From Nonomuraea rubra (lineage in GTDB: Bacteria; Actinomycetota; Actinomycetes; Streptosporangiales; Streptosporangiaceae): a stretch of 64,000 bases of DNA. Below the pieces are notes generated by a model. The model made no database searches. It was given only the letters and a program-made list of their open reading frames with translations, and had not been told where the DNA came from. The DNA lies in the NCBI RefSeq assembly GCF_014207985.1, contig NZ_JACHMI010000001.1, positions 8,787,001 to 8,851,000 on the forward strand, read 5' to 3'. A program made the translations under genes and the position numbers. Positions 41,902 through 49,864 of the stretch are shown here, piece by piece. How positions within the stretch are numbered: the first letter of the stretch is position 1; each line of letters begins with the position of its first letter.

Positions 41902-43374
41902 TCACGCCGCGGATGCTTGTCCTTGGGCGGCGACAGCGACCACCGCGACGGTCTTCGACCGAACCCGGCGATGGCGAGGGCCACCCCCACCAGGCCAACC
42001 TCTCGGATCAGCCCGACGGTCCCCTTCAGACACTCGTGCGCCTGCCCGCGAGCGGCCCCGCCGCCACACCGGCCACCCGCGCGGCCACCACGCCGCCCGC
42101 GCCGGGCCCGCGCCGACAACCGCCCACGTGCCCGTCTCCGACCGTTCGGCGGCCACTACCCCTGACGGCGGCGCAACCGCCGCCAGCGTGCCGCTCACCC
42201 CCGCCCCGGCGCCCTCTTTCCCGCGCACCCCACCCATGCCCGCGCACGCACCCGGCGTGGGCGCTGGCGGGGATGACGTGCCTGCCCGCCCCCGGCCGTT
42301 GTACGGCTCCGTCCCCAGCGGCTCGGAGAAGGTCAGCACCGGCGGGTCAGGCGCCATCGCGCAGTGTTCATGCAGACTGGATGCACCGGATCCAGCGTCG
42401 GCCGAGATGGGTTTTCGCGGGATCGGCGGCAAGGCCTGGCGCAGTTCCTTTGGACCAGCCGCGGTGATCACCACCTGGGGGCCGCGCATGGCGAGCCACC
42501 GATACTGCACCACCAGGAAGGCCCAATCGGGCCAGTCCCGGCGCAGCTCGGCCAGCGCCAGCTGCGCCCACGGTTCCTGACCGAAGGCCGACCTCTGGTC
42601 CGCCTCCCACCTCATCGTCGCGTTGCCTTGCGGGGAGGGATGCGGGCCAGCCGCCAGATCACTGGGGGTTCCTCCGCAGTCCACCGGCGAGGAGCCGACA
42701 CCAGTGATCGCGTGTCCCGTTTCCTTCGTGACCTTCCTGAAGGGCATTGGCATCCGCTCGTGCAGGCCGACCGGCTCCGGCCGTTCCCCGCCAGCACCGG
42801 CCGCGTCGTCGGCTGTGGCGGCTTGAGCCGCCTGCTCGGGCAGAGCGAGGTCCGCCCAGACCGCATGCCCGGTGCTCGGATCACCCGCCGCCCCGTACCG
42901 GGACGCCAGCTTTGCCACTCCGGCCAGCCCGCGACCGTGCTCAGCCAGTCCTGGTATGGAGTCTGGCGTCCGGGAGAAGTCCGGAACCGAACTCCCGCCC
43001 AGGTCATAGACCACGATGCGCGCCACGTCCGCACCGCGCAGCACCTCCACCACGAAGAACCCCCGCGCTTGCCCCGAGCGCGAGTGCCGCAGGCTGTTGC
43101 TGACGAGCTCGGCCGTCACCCACTGCGCATCCCCCTCCCGGCCGGTGTCGGCCAGCAACCAGCCCACCATGCGGCGCGCGGGGGCCGACTGATCCTCCCG
43201 CCCGGGAAACGCCCGTCGCCACGCCATCCCACCCCACACCTGCGGGGAGCGGAACGTCGACATCACCAGGCCCGGCGCCAGATCCGGAAACTCCTCCCCC
43301 AGCGGCTGCCCGGGCGTCCGCAGTCCCAGAGGGCAGCTCGGCTCGACTGAAGTGCGCTGCTCGCGGTGGCTCAT
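41902..43374 (-). CDS. HATPase_c (anti-sigma kinase-like) protein with long C-terminal tail
   Basis: A 490-residue protein. Residues 40-180 are an RsbW/SpoIIAB-type ATPase: N-box TAELVSNSLRHSRSGQARGF (residues 88-107), VVYDLGGSSVPDF and GRGLAGVAKLASRYG. A second region (about residues 255-320, WAQLALAELRRDWPDWAFLV) is of unknown function, and the last 150 residues are Gly/Ala/Arg-rich with poor complexity. It may be the anti-sigma partner of the STAS proteins at 22.3-23.0 kb, which is only an inference. The tail may contain a frameshifted or non-native end. Confidence 0.75.
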   Translation of the reverse strand: MSHREQRTSVEPSCPLGLRTPGQPLGEEFPDLAPGLVMSTFRSPQVWGGMAWRRAFPGREDQSAPARRMVGWLLADTGREGDAQWVTAELVSNSLRHSRSGQARGFFVVEVLRGADVARIVVYDLGGSSVPDFSRTPDSIPGLAEHGRGLAGVAKLASRYGAAGDPSTGHAVWADLALPEQAAQAATADDAAGAGGERPEPVGLHERMPMPFRKVTKETGHAITGVGSSPVDCGGTPSDLAAGPHPSPQGNATMRWEADQRSAFGQEPWAQLALAELRRDWPDWAFLVVQYRWLAMRGPQVVITAAGPKELRQALPPIPRKPISADAGSGASSLHEHCAMAPDPPVLTFSEPLGTEPYNGRGRAGTSSPPAPTPGACAGMGGVRGKEGAGAGVSGTLAAVAPPSGVVAAERSETGTWAVVGAGPARAAWWPRGWPVWRRGRSRAGARVSEGDRRADPRGWPGGGGPRHRRVRSKTVAVVAVAAQGQASAA

Positions 43375-43656
43375 GCTGAGTGTCCCTTCCGGTCACGCCC
43401 CGGCGCATCCGGGAACGGCCAGCACCATCACCCACCTCGCCGCCCGAATCACATCCCCAACCCGCAACCCCGCCCCGGTACCGCTTCGATCAGCACCATC
43501 GCCATCCACACGCCCACCGAACGCCCGTAGTACCTCCGGCGATCACCCCACGCAGAAGCTTGAGCCCCTCGGCCCAGCCCACCTACCGTTCCTCGTCCCC
43601 GCCCCCCGCTGAGGCGACACAACGCCGCGGTCAGAATAGAAAGGACACCTCGCCGC

Positions 43657-44049
43657 ATGACCAGCACCGGCTACCAGACGCTCCTCGACTGCCGCCGCCG
43701 CAGCCGATACCTGCGCCAGCACGGCTTCACCATCGACCAGATCGCCATCATCCTCGCCCTTGATCACCCCGCCAGCCCACTCCGCCTCTACCGCCACGCC
43801 GCCGGCCTCACCGCAGCGCAGACAGTCGACGCCTTCCACCGGCTCGCCGCCACCACCGGCGCAGGACTACGAGAATCCCGCCTCTACGACCACGAGACCT
43901 GGCCCCAGACAGGCCGACGCCCCTCCGTCCACACCCTGCACCTGCTGGCCCGCATCTACGGCACCCAGCCCGCCCACCTGCTCACCCCCGCCATGCTCGC
44001 CACCTACACCCCGCGCGACCAGCACGCCCTCCGCCAAGGAAACAGATGA
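43657..44049 (+). CDS. Helix-turn-helix regulator, XRE-like
   Basis: A 130-residue protein. RRRSRYLRQHGFTIDQIAII forms a first helix-turn-helix, and SPLRLYRHAAGLTAAQTVDA and HETWPQTGRRPSVHTLHLLA resemble the DNA-binding part of actinobacterial XRE regulators that lack their sensor half. AAAGGA lies about ten bases ahead of the ATG. It is the start-proximal half of a longer family, so it may be a complete small version or a shortened gene. Confidence 0.65.
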   Translation: MTSTGYQTLLDCRRRSRYLRQHGFTIDQIAIILALDHPASPLRLYRHAAGLTAAQTVDAFHRLAATTGAGLRESRLYDHETWPQTGRRPSVHTLHLLARIYGTQPAHLLTPAMLATYTPRDQHALRQGNR

Positions 44050-44287
44050 CACTTCGACCAGGTGTCTGGCGTCGCTGAACATGACAGCGGGCATGCGGCC
44101 GACCTGGGCACCGTCCTTTAGATCAGCATCTATCCAGGTGACCGAACGACATTCAAAATGACGGTGCGATCCCAAGTGTGGTTCTTGCAAACTGCCTGGG
44201 AGGTCGCGGCCCCGACGCCACGCGCCGGCTGGCCCGCCTCGAATCCTCGGCACACATTGGGGTTCCCAGGAAGTCTCGATCGAGACG

Positions 44288-44842
44288 TCAGTCCACGCCA
44301 CACCAGTAGGCGAGCTGGTGGCTCGTGCTCTTAACCACACGCGATGGGGACTCAGGCTGCGGCCAGATCTGCAGCAGGTAGCGGTCAACGACGGCATCTC
44401 CGGTGGCCAAGCTGTTCACGTTGGCACCTTCGTCCATGTTTACGGCGTGATATCGCAACCGATACCACCCTGGTCCCGAGGGCAACTCGGGCAGCAGATG
44501 ATCGCCTTCGCCCGACCATTCGGCTATGCGGAGCGATTCCGACTGGGCCAAGAAGCTGATCTCCACGATGTCCTCATATCCGTCGGTGTCCGCTCCGGGG
44601 TCCTCGTCTGCCACTGTCACTGAGAAGCCGACCGGTCCTGTATGGAGACCCGTGATGAGATGAGCCTTTCCCTCCTCCACTGCCACTCTGACAATCCCCA
44701 CGGGGTGCTCAGGATTGTCAGGACGGCGCTCCACGGTCGGAAACTCGTCGTATGCGTCGGCGAGGTAGGCCTGCCGGTAATGGACGTGGAGACCGAACAA
44801 CACGGTCTCAGCAGTGGTCACGGTTGCCCAGACTACGATCAC
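44288..44842 (-). CDS. Hypothetical protein
   Basis: A 184-residue acidic protein with a beta-rich pattern: GYEDIVEISFLAQSESLRIA, WYRLRYHAVNMDEG and DRYLLQIWPQPESPSRVVKS. Related-looking proteins occur in many Streptomyces-type genomes, but no function is known to me. The start is uncertain: GTG codons at 44842, 44821 and 44803 are possible, and the family N-terminus (FGLHVHYRQAYL) lies just after the last. It lies upstream of the end of a monooxygenase gene on the same strand. Confidence 0.55.
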   Translation of the reverse strand: MIVVWATVTTAETVLFGLHVHYRQAYLADAYDEFPTVERRPDNPEHPVGIVRVAVEEGKAHLITGLHTGPVGFSVTVADEDPGADTDGYEDIVEISFLAQSESLRIAEWSGEGDHLLPELPSGPGWYRLRYHAVNMDEGANVNSLATGDAVVDRYLLQIWPQPESPSRVVKSTSHQLAYWCGVD

Positions 44843-44890
44843 GAACCGACGTTGCCCATGGTCTGCCCCTCTCGAGACGTTATGTGAAAC

Positions 44891-46192
44891 CTACGGCTTG
44901 GCCGACGAGATCATCGGTAGTCCGGCCCACGCCCCGGTGTCCGGCACCCCTGCGTAGTCGGGCAGCTCGACGCCGTTGATCGCACGCTCGACCAGGTCGG
45001 TGAACCATTCGCCGGCGAAATCGGGGCTCGGCTCGGCGTCCGGCCCCGGGACCTCGAGGCTGTGTACGTGCAACCGGCCGATCTCCTGGTTGGCCTCCAC
45101 GAACGGGCGCATCCGAGCCTCGTAGCCGGCGAACCCGGCCTCCGGGTCCCACCCGGCGGCGGCCAGCTCTCCGGCCAGCAGGTAGGCGCCGACCAGGGCC
45201 AGCCCGGTGCCCGCCCCGGACATCGGCGACGCGCTGAACGCCGCGTCCCCGAGCAGCCCCACCCGTCCGCTCGACCAGCGGTCCATTACCACCTGAGCGA
45301 CCTGGTCCAGATAGAAGTCCGGGGTGTCGTCCACGTGCGCGAGGATGCGCTGGGTCAACCAGCCGAAACCGTCCATCCGCTCGCGCAGCAGGCGCTTCTG
45401 CGCCGCGACGTCGCGGTAATCGACGTCGAAGTCGGCCGCGGGGAAGGAGAGCATGGCCATCGCCCGGGTGGCGTCCGGGATGGGCCGCAGGCCGGCGGAC
45501 CGTCCGGCCTCCTGATAGTCGATCATCCAGCGGTCCACTCCGAACTCGTTGGGCACGCTGTAGAAGGCCAGCACGAGCCCGAGATGCCGGATGAAGTGCT
45601 CGCGCGGCCCGAAGACCATCGCTCGCAACTGCGAGTGCAGCCCGTCGGCCCCGATCACCAGGTCGAAGCGCCGCCGGTCGCCGCCGGCGAAGACCACGTC
45701 AACCCCGTCCGCGTCCTGGCTGAGCTCGGCGATCCGGTCATCGAAGACGTACTCGACGCCGTCTCGGGTGTCGTCGTAGAGCACCTGGGACAGGTCCCCG
45801 CGCAGGATCTCGATGTCCGCGATGAACCCATCGCCGCCGTGGTCGTCCGCGCGGTGGGTCTCCAGCACGTTCCCGTCCGCGTCCACGATGTACGCGCCGG
45901 CGGTATCGGTGCGGGCCGCGCGTACCGCCGCGTCCAGCCCCATGCGCCCGATGACCTCCTTGGCGACCCCGCGCGCGTCCACCGCCTGCCCGCCGGGGCG
46001 CAGCCCGGGGGCGCGCTCCACCACGGTCACCTCGGCCCCCCGCCGTCGCAGCCAGTGGGCCAGCGCCGGCCCCGCGATGCTCGCCCCCGCCACCAACACC
46101 CTGGGACCGCTCACCCGCATCCCCTGCTCGCCAGTCCGGATGGTGTGCTCCTGCTCCTGCTTGGAGTCGTCGACGCTCATCACTGCCCCCAT
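44891..46192 (-). CDS. FAD-dependent monooxygenase (PHBH-like)
   Basis: A 433-residue flavoprotein. VLVAGASIAGPALAHWLRRR (about residues 32-51) is the N-terminal FAD-binding fold, DLVIGADGLHSQLR the DG motif, and GRVGLLGDAAFSASPMSGAG the GD motif that holds the ribityl chain. Such enzymes hydroxylate aromatic compounds or antibiotics (rifampicin or tetracycline type). The ATG at 46192 was chosen because GGAGG lies six bases ahead. Its substrate is unknown, and no biosynthetic cluster is adjacent. Confidence 0.9.
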   Translation of the reverse strand: MGAVMSVDDSKQEQEHTIRTGEQGMRVSGPRVLVAGASIAGPALAHWLRRRGAEVTVVERAPGLRPGGQAVDARGVAKEVIGRMGLDAAVRAARTDTAGAYIVDADGNVLETHRADDHGGDGFIADIEILRGDLSQVLYDDTRDGVEYVFDDRIAELSQDADGVDVVFAGGDRRRFDLVIGADGLHSQLRAMVFGPREHFIRHLGLVLAFYSVPNEFGVDRWMIDYQEAGRSAGLRPIPDATRAMAMLSFPAADFDVDYRDVAAQKRLLRERMDGFGWLTQRILAHVDDTPDFYLDQVAQVVMDRWSSGRVGLLGDAAFSASPMSGAGTGLALVGAYLLAGELAAAGWDPEAGFAGYEARMRPFVEANQEIGRLHVHSLEVPGPDAEPSPDFAGEWFTDLVERAINGVELPDYAGVPDTGAWAGLPMISSAKP

Positions 46193-46451
46193 GTGCTTCC
46201 TCCAGCGCTGGGACGTTCCCAGCACAGGCCACCGCTGCCGGTATCTCCAGCCGTATCGACCACGGATCCGCACAAAAATCATCGGCACGACCGAAATCGC
46301 GTCCACGCTATTGATGAGAAACGCCAACTCCGATGACGCTCACGTCAGCCCAGACTGGTGCAAACATGGCGAACCAGGCTGTCAGCTAGGCCCGCCGCCT
46401 GAAATGCACCAGATCTCCGCGCTGCGCTATCTCCCCCGCCCCCGCAGCCGG

Positions 46452-48233
46452 CTACGTAGCGAGAAACCGCTCACATACCTGACGCACTTCGCTGCTCGGA
46501 CTCGCGTCGATCTCCGCCAAGCGCTCCTTCAACAGCCCGAACGAGCGCCGTACGGCTGACGTCCGGCCCAGTTCCCCCTGGATCGTCATCAGCTGACACC
46601 ACAACAGCTCGCTGTACGGGTCGATGCGCTCCACCGCCAACCGCAACACATCCAACGCCCGATCCGGGTCGCCCCCGCGCACCAGTTCGGCCAGCCGCTC
46701 GGCCGCATCGACCGCCTGCCGCTGAGCAGCCTGCCGCAGCGGGAGGATCCACAGAGCATCCCGCCCAGCCAGCAACGGTCCCTGATACAGGGTCAGCATC
46801 TCCTGCAGTGCAGCAAGCCGATCCGGCTCCTCTCCCGTGCTGTTCGCCCGGATGAAGGCCCTCTCGAATCGCCAGTAGTCCACATCGAAGTAGGCGGAGG
46901 CCAAGTGGCGCCGCTGCCGCGTCTTCGCCACGAACTTCACGCTCGCCGCAAGACCGGACGCCTGCCGCATCACCTGGTTGAGTTGCCGAACCGCCGACTC
47001 CAACGAGCGAACACCCCGGTCATCATCGCCCGGCCACAAGGTGTCGATGATGCTCTCCGTCGGCAGCCCTTCCTGCGAGGTCGACAGCAAGGCGAACAGG
47101 TCGGACGCTACGGCACGGCCGAAGGAGACCTCCACTCCGTCATACGACAACCGCAGCCCTCCGAGCACCTCGGCTTTCCCCTTGCCTGGCTCCGCTACGA
47201 ACCCCGCATCTACCAACTCCGCAGAACGAGAAGCTGATGTGGCGTCCTCCAGGTCAACGACACTCGGCTCACCGGCGTTTTCCTGGGTCATGCCCAGCCC
47301 AGACGCCGCGACGTCCGCTTCCTCGGGAGCGCCGGCCGTGGGACCAGCCATGCCAGCGTCCGTCACTGACGCCTGGACAGGGGCTGCAGCCGCCACATCA
47401 CCGTCTGTCTCCTCAGCAGGGCGCCCGTCGGCAAGCACACCCGAAGAGGCGGCAATCACCGATCCCGTCCGACGACGCCAACGGAGGACCAGCACAGCGC
47501 CCAAGAGCATGACCATCAGCCCGAACAGCAGCGCAGCGCCAAGCTGCCCCTGCACACCGGACGAACCCGCCGCGCGCTGCCACGTCGCAGCCGCCTCACC
47601 ACGGGGCGCCGCAGGCAAAGGAGAGGACGGAGAAGGCAGGGGCGAAAGCATCGGCGGCGAAGAGGGAGAGCCGAGTTCGTCACGACGACGTGGCGCCCGA
47701 ACGTTGTGGTGGCGACCATGCCGACGATGGTCGTTCCTGGCGTTGCGCCACCGATCCGCGACGGGTTTCGATGGCCGCTCCGTCCGCGAATCCAGCTCAC
47801 GCCAGCCGCGCGGTCCGCCTTCCTCTCGATCGGTACGTGCTACGGGCGTAGGGCTCGACGGCCGCTCTCTGGGGGTCGGTCGCTCTCTGGAAGTCGGGCG
47901 CTCTCGGAAGGTCGGGCGCTTCGGCGTCGAACGCACTTGTGGCCTCGGAGACGACGCCGTTCCCGCAGGTACACGCTGAGACTCTCCCAGCCGCTCACTG
48001 AGATTGGAAAGCCCGCGTCCCTCAGCCACATCCCGGTGTACCAATGCGCACAACTTCTCCATATCGAACATCTGGCGCGTTTCCTCTGGAACCGGCGGAC
48101 AATACGGCTCAGCAGCGGCCAAAGCCGTACCCGACCCATCCAGCAATGCCGCCACCAAGGCGCCCGCGAAGGCAATTCGGCTAAAGCTACCGGAATTTCT
48201 CTTCCGGTCGTCGGGAAGGCATCCCTGAAGCAC
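46452..48233 (-). CDS. Membrane-anchored BTAD/SARP-like regulator
   Basis: A protein of about 593 residues. The order is: signal-like helix (FAGALVAALLDGSGTALA), a Pro/Arg-rich extracytoplasmic region containing RPTFRERPTSRERPTPRERP, a single membrane helix at about residues 231-251 followed by RWRRR, and a C-terminal SARP-type domain (LFALLSTSQEGLPTESIIDT, FDVDYWRFERAFI, YSELLWCQLM). BTAD regulators are usually soluble, so this layout suggests a one-component receptor with an outside sensor. The GTG at 48233 has GGAG upstream and was preferred to 48257. It faces an SSI-type inhibitor gene. Confidence 0.72.
   Translation of the reverse strand: MLQGCLPDDRKRNSGSFSRIAFAGALVAALLDGSGTALAAAEPYCPPVPEETRQMFDMEKLCALVHRDVAEGRGLSNLSERLGESQRVPAGTASSPRPQVRSTPKRPTFRERPTSRERPTPRERPSSPTPVARTDREEGGPRGWRELDSRTERPSKPVADRWRNARNDHRRHGRHHNVRAPRRRDELGSPSSPPMLSPLPSPSSPLPAAPRGEAAATWQRAAGSSGVQGQLGAALLFGLMVMLLGAVLVLRWRRRTGSVIAASSGVLADGRPAEETDGDVAAAAPVQASVTDAGMAGPTAGAPEEADVAASGLGMTQENAGEPSVVDLEDATSASRSAELVDAGFVAEPGKGKAEVLGGLRLSYDGVEVSFGRAVASDLFALLSTSQEGLPTESIIDTLWPGDDDRGVRSLESAVRQLNQVMRQASGLAASVKFVAKTRQRRHLASAYFDVDYWRFERAFIRANSTGEEPDRLAALQEMLTLYQGPLLAGRDALWILPLRQAAQRQAVDAAERLAELVRGGDPDRALDVLRLAVERIDPYSELLWCQLMTIQGELGRTSAVRRSFGLLKERLAEIDASPSSEVRQVCERFLAT
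47865..47912. repeat. Short tandem repeats encoding RERPT units
   Basis: Three or four imperfect 18-base units encode R-P-T-x-R-E in the regulator above. They lie in the low-complexity extracytoplasmic region and may vary in number between strains. Confidence 0.6.
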
Positions 48234-48397
48234 CAGGCTTCTCCAGAGGGTTGACACTCAGCCGATTTACCACCACGGCCTTCGTGGCACGCTCCGGAGA
48301 AGGAATAAAAATCACAAAAGTTGAGATCGTGCCGCGCTCTGTGGACGCAGACCTCCCCCCGCATGCCGAATCAGGGCGGCAGCACCGCGTCCCCTCC

Positions 48398-48784
48398 TCA
48401 GAAGCGGAAGACCGGACCCGTCTTGGCAGCGAGCGCACAGGCGTTGGGGTAAGTCTTCTGCCAGCCAATGGTCCGGTTCCGCCACAGGCCGTACATGGTC
48501 GCCGTGACAGGGTCGTATCTCTCGCTGCACCTGCGACGCGGGTCGCCGGGAAGACGGTCGAGGTTGCCACGCACGGCATCGATGACGACGCACACGACCT
48601 CACCGTACGGGTGTCCCTCTGTCATGCCAGGACACCGCAGGGTGACCATCTTCAGACTGCTGTTCCCATGCGCCGTGACGGTGAGAACGACCGCGTTCGG
48701 CCGGGCAGCTCCATGGGCCGGGATGGCAGCGAGAACCAGGCCAGCGCTAAGACCGGCGCCGGCGATCAGCAGGGGCAGGCGCAT
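48398..48784 (-). CDS. SSI-family (subtilisin inhibitor-like) secreted protease inhibitor
   Basis: A 128-residue secreted protein with a signal peptide (residues 1-26) and the SSI pattern: LTVTAHG, TLRCPGM (Cys51), VVCVVIDAVRGNLDRLPGDP (Cys65), CSERYDPVTATMYGLW (Cys86), TYPNACALAAKTGPVF (Cys116). The four cysteines match the two SSI disulfides. The reactive loop reads Cys-Ser-Glu-Arg-Tyr where SSI has Cys-Pro-Met-Val-Tyr, so P1 would be Glu88. The ATG at 48784 has GGAG five bases ahead. The inhibitor may control a secreted protease. Confidence 0.9.
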   Translation of the reverse strand: MRLPLLIAGAGLSAGLVLAAIPAHGAARPNAVVLTVTAHGNSSLKMVTLRCPGMTEGHPYGEVVCVVIDAVRGNLDRLPGDPRRRCSERYDPVTATMYGLWRNRTIGWQKTYPNACALAAKTGPVFRF

Positions 48785-48799
48785 CGACGCTCCAGACAC

Positions 48800-49192
48800 C
48801 TCGGCAACTTAAAGTAATTGCAATACTACAGTAAGCCACCACGCGTCGTCCGGTATCCAACCAGTAAGCCCAGTGATGCAAGAGCACTCTTCTTTAAGAG
48901 CACATCTCCACACATCCACGGCGTGGCCCGATGGGCGAAGCAGACATTCACACCATCCCCGATGGTCAGACGTGTTGCGTGACCCTTTACGGAAGCGGCT
49001 GCCTTCCAAATCCAATCGCAGCCGTCGATACACACAGAAGACAGGACCCTTTCATACGCGGTGCAGTTGCCGGAGTGAACCGGGTGCGACTCCAGAGTCA
49101 TGAATCATCAAGCGAAGATCAAAGCCCGCAGAATAGCCGAAGCACCACAGGTACGCTTCACCGCAAGCATCAAAGGCATGGGGGAGCCAGGA
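48800..49192. other. About 390 bases without a supported gene
   Basis: Small frames on both strands match no family. GC is lower around 48810-48900. It separates the inhibitor gene from the truncated exported protein. Confidence 0.45.
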
Positions 49193-49360
49193 ATGCCCGA
49201 AAAGGGTGAACCACCGCGTGGACGCGTACGCGCCAGAACGCTGCTGCAGGCGGGCGGAGCCGCCGCCGTCATAGCCACCGCGGTAGCCATAGGCAGCGTA
49301 GGGGTAAGCAATCCCGGCAACCAGCACGTGTCGGGCCACGTCCACGGACGTGGTGTATGA
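49193..49360 (+). pseudogene. Truncated Tat-exported protein, N-terminal fragment
   Basis: A 55-residue frame (MPEKGEPPRGRVRARTLLQA then GGAAAVIATAVAIG) looks like the N-terminus of an exported protein with an RxRxLL region and a hydrophobic core. It stops at 49360, four bases before the terminal repeat of the IS256-type element. The rest of the protein is absent, so the insertion or an associated deletion removed it. Confidence 0.45.
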
Positions 49361-49391
49361 ATCGATCTTCGCGTGATCCTGTTTCTGCAGG

Positions 49392-49864
49392 TTAAGCGGT
49401 AAGTGTGTGCGGAAGTGGATTTGGGGTCGGTGTGTCGCCGGTGATCAGCCGGACGCGGGCTTTGGCGAGGATGTCCAGGCCCATGTAGCGGCGGGCTTCG
49501 GTCCATTCGTCGGTCTGTTCGGCCAGCACCGCGCCGACCAGCCGGATGATCGAGGGCCGGTCGGGGAAGATGCCCACCACGTCGGTGCGGCGGCGGATCT
49601 CTTTGTTCAACCGTTCCTGCGGATTGTTCGACCAGATCTGCCGCCAGGTCTCACGCGGGAAGGCAGCGAAGGCGAGCAGGTCCTCGCGGGCGGCGTCCAG
49701 ATGTTCACATGCGGCCGGATACTTCGCCTCCAGGGCGTCGATGACCCAGGCGTGCTGGGCGCGAACTTGCTCGGCGGCAGGCTGGTCGAAGATGGTGCGC
49801 ACCAGGGTGGCCACCCACGGCTGGGCCGACTTGGGCACGGTGGTGAGCAGATTGCGCAGGTAGT
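49392..49864 (-). pseudogene. IS256 transposase, C-terminal half
   Basis: Reads YLRNLLTTVPKSAQPWVATL, then WRQIWSNNPQERLNKEIRRR and TDVVGIFPDRPSIIRLVGAV, the end of Mutator-family transposases. It joins in frame to the N-terminal half once the inner element and one copy of the AGT duplication are removed (RTH-YLRN). Confidence 0.9.

Noticed and set aside
44291..44887. Plus-strand frames opposite the hypothetical gene at 44288-44842
   Set aside because: The minus-strand frame has ordered beta-type patterning and better codon use; the plus-strand frames are fragmented.
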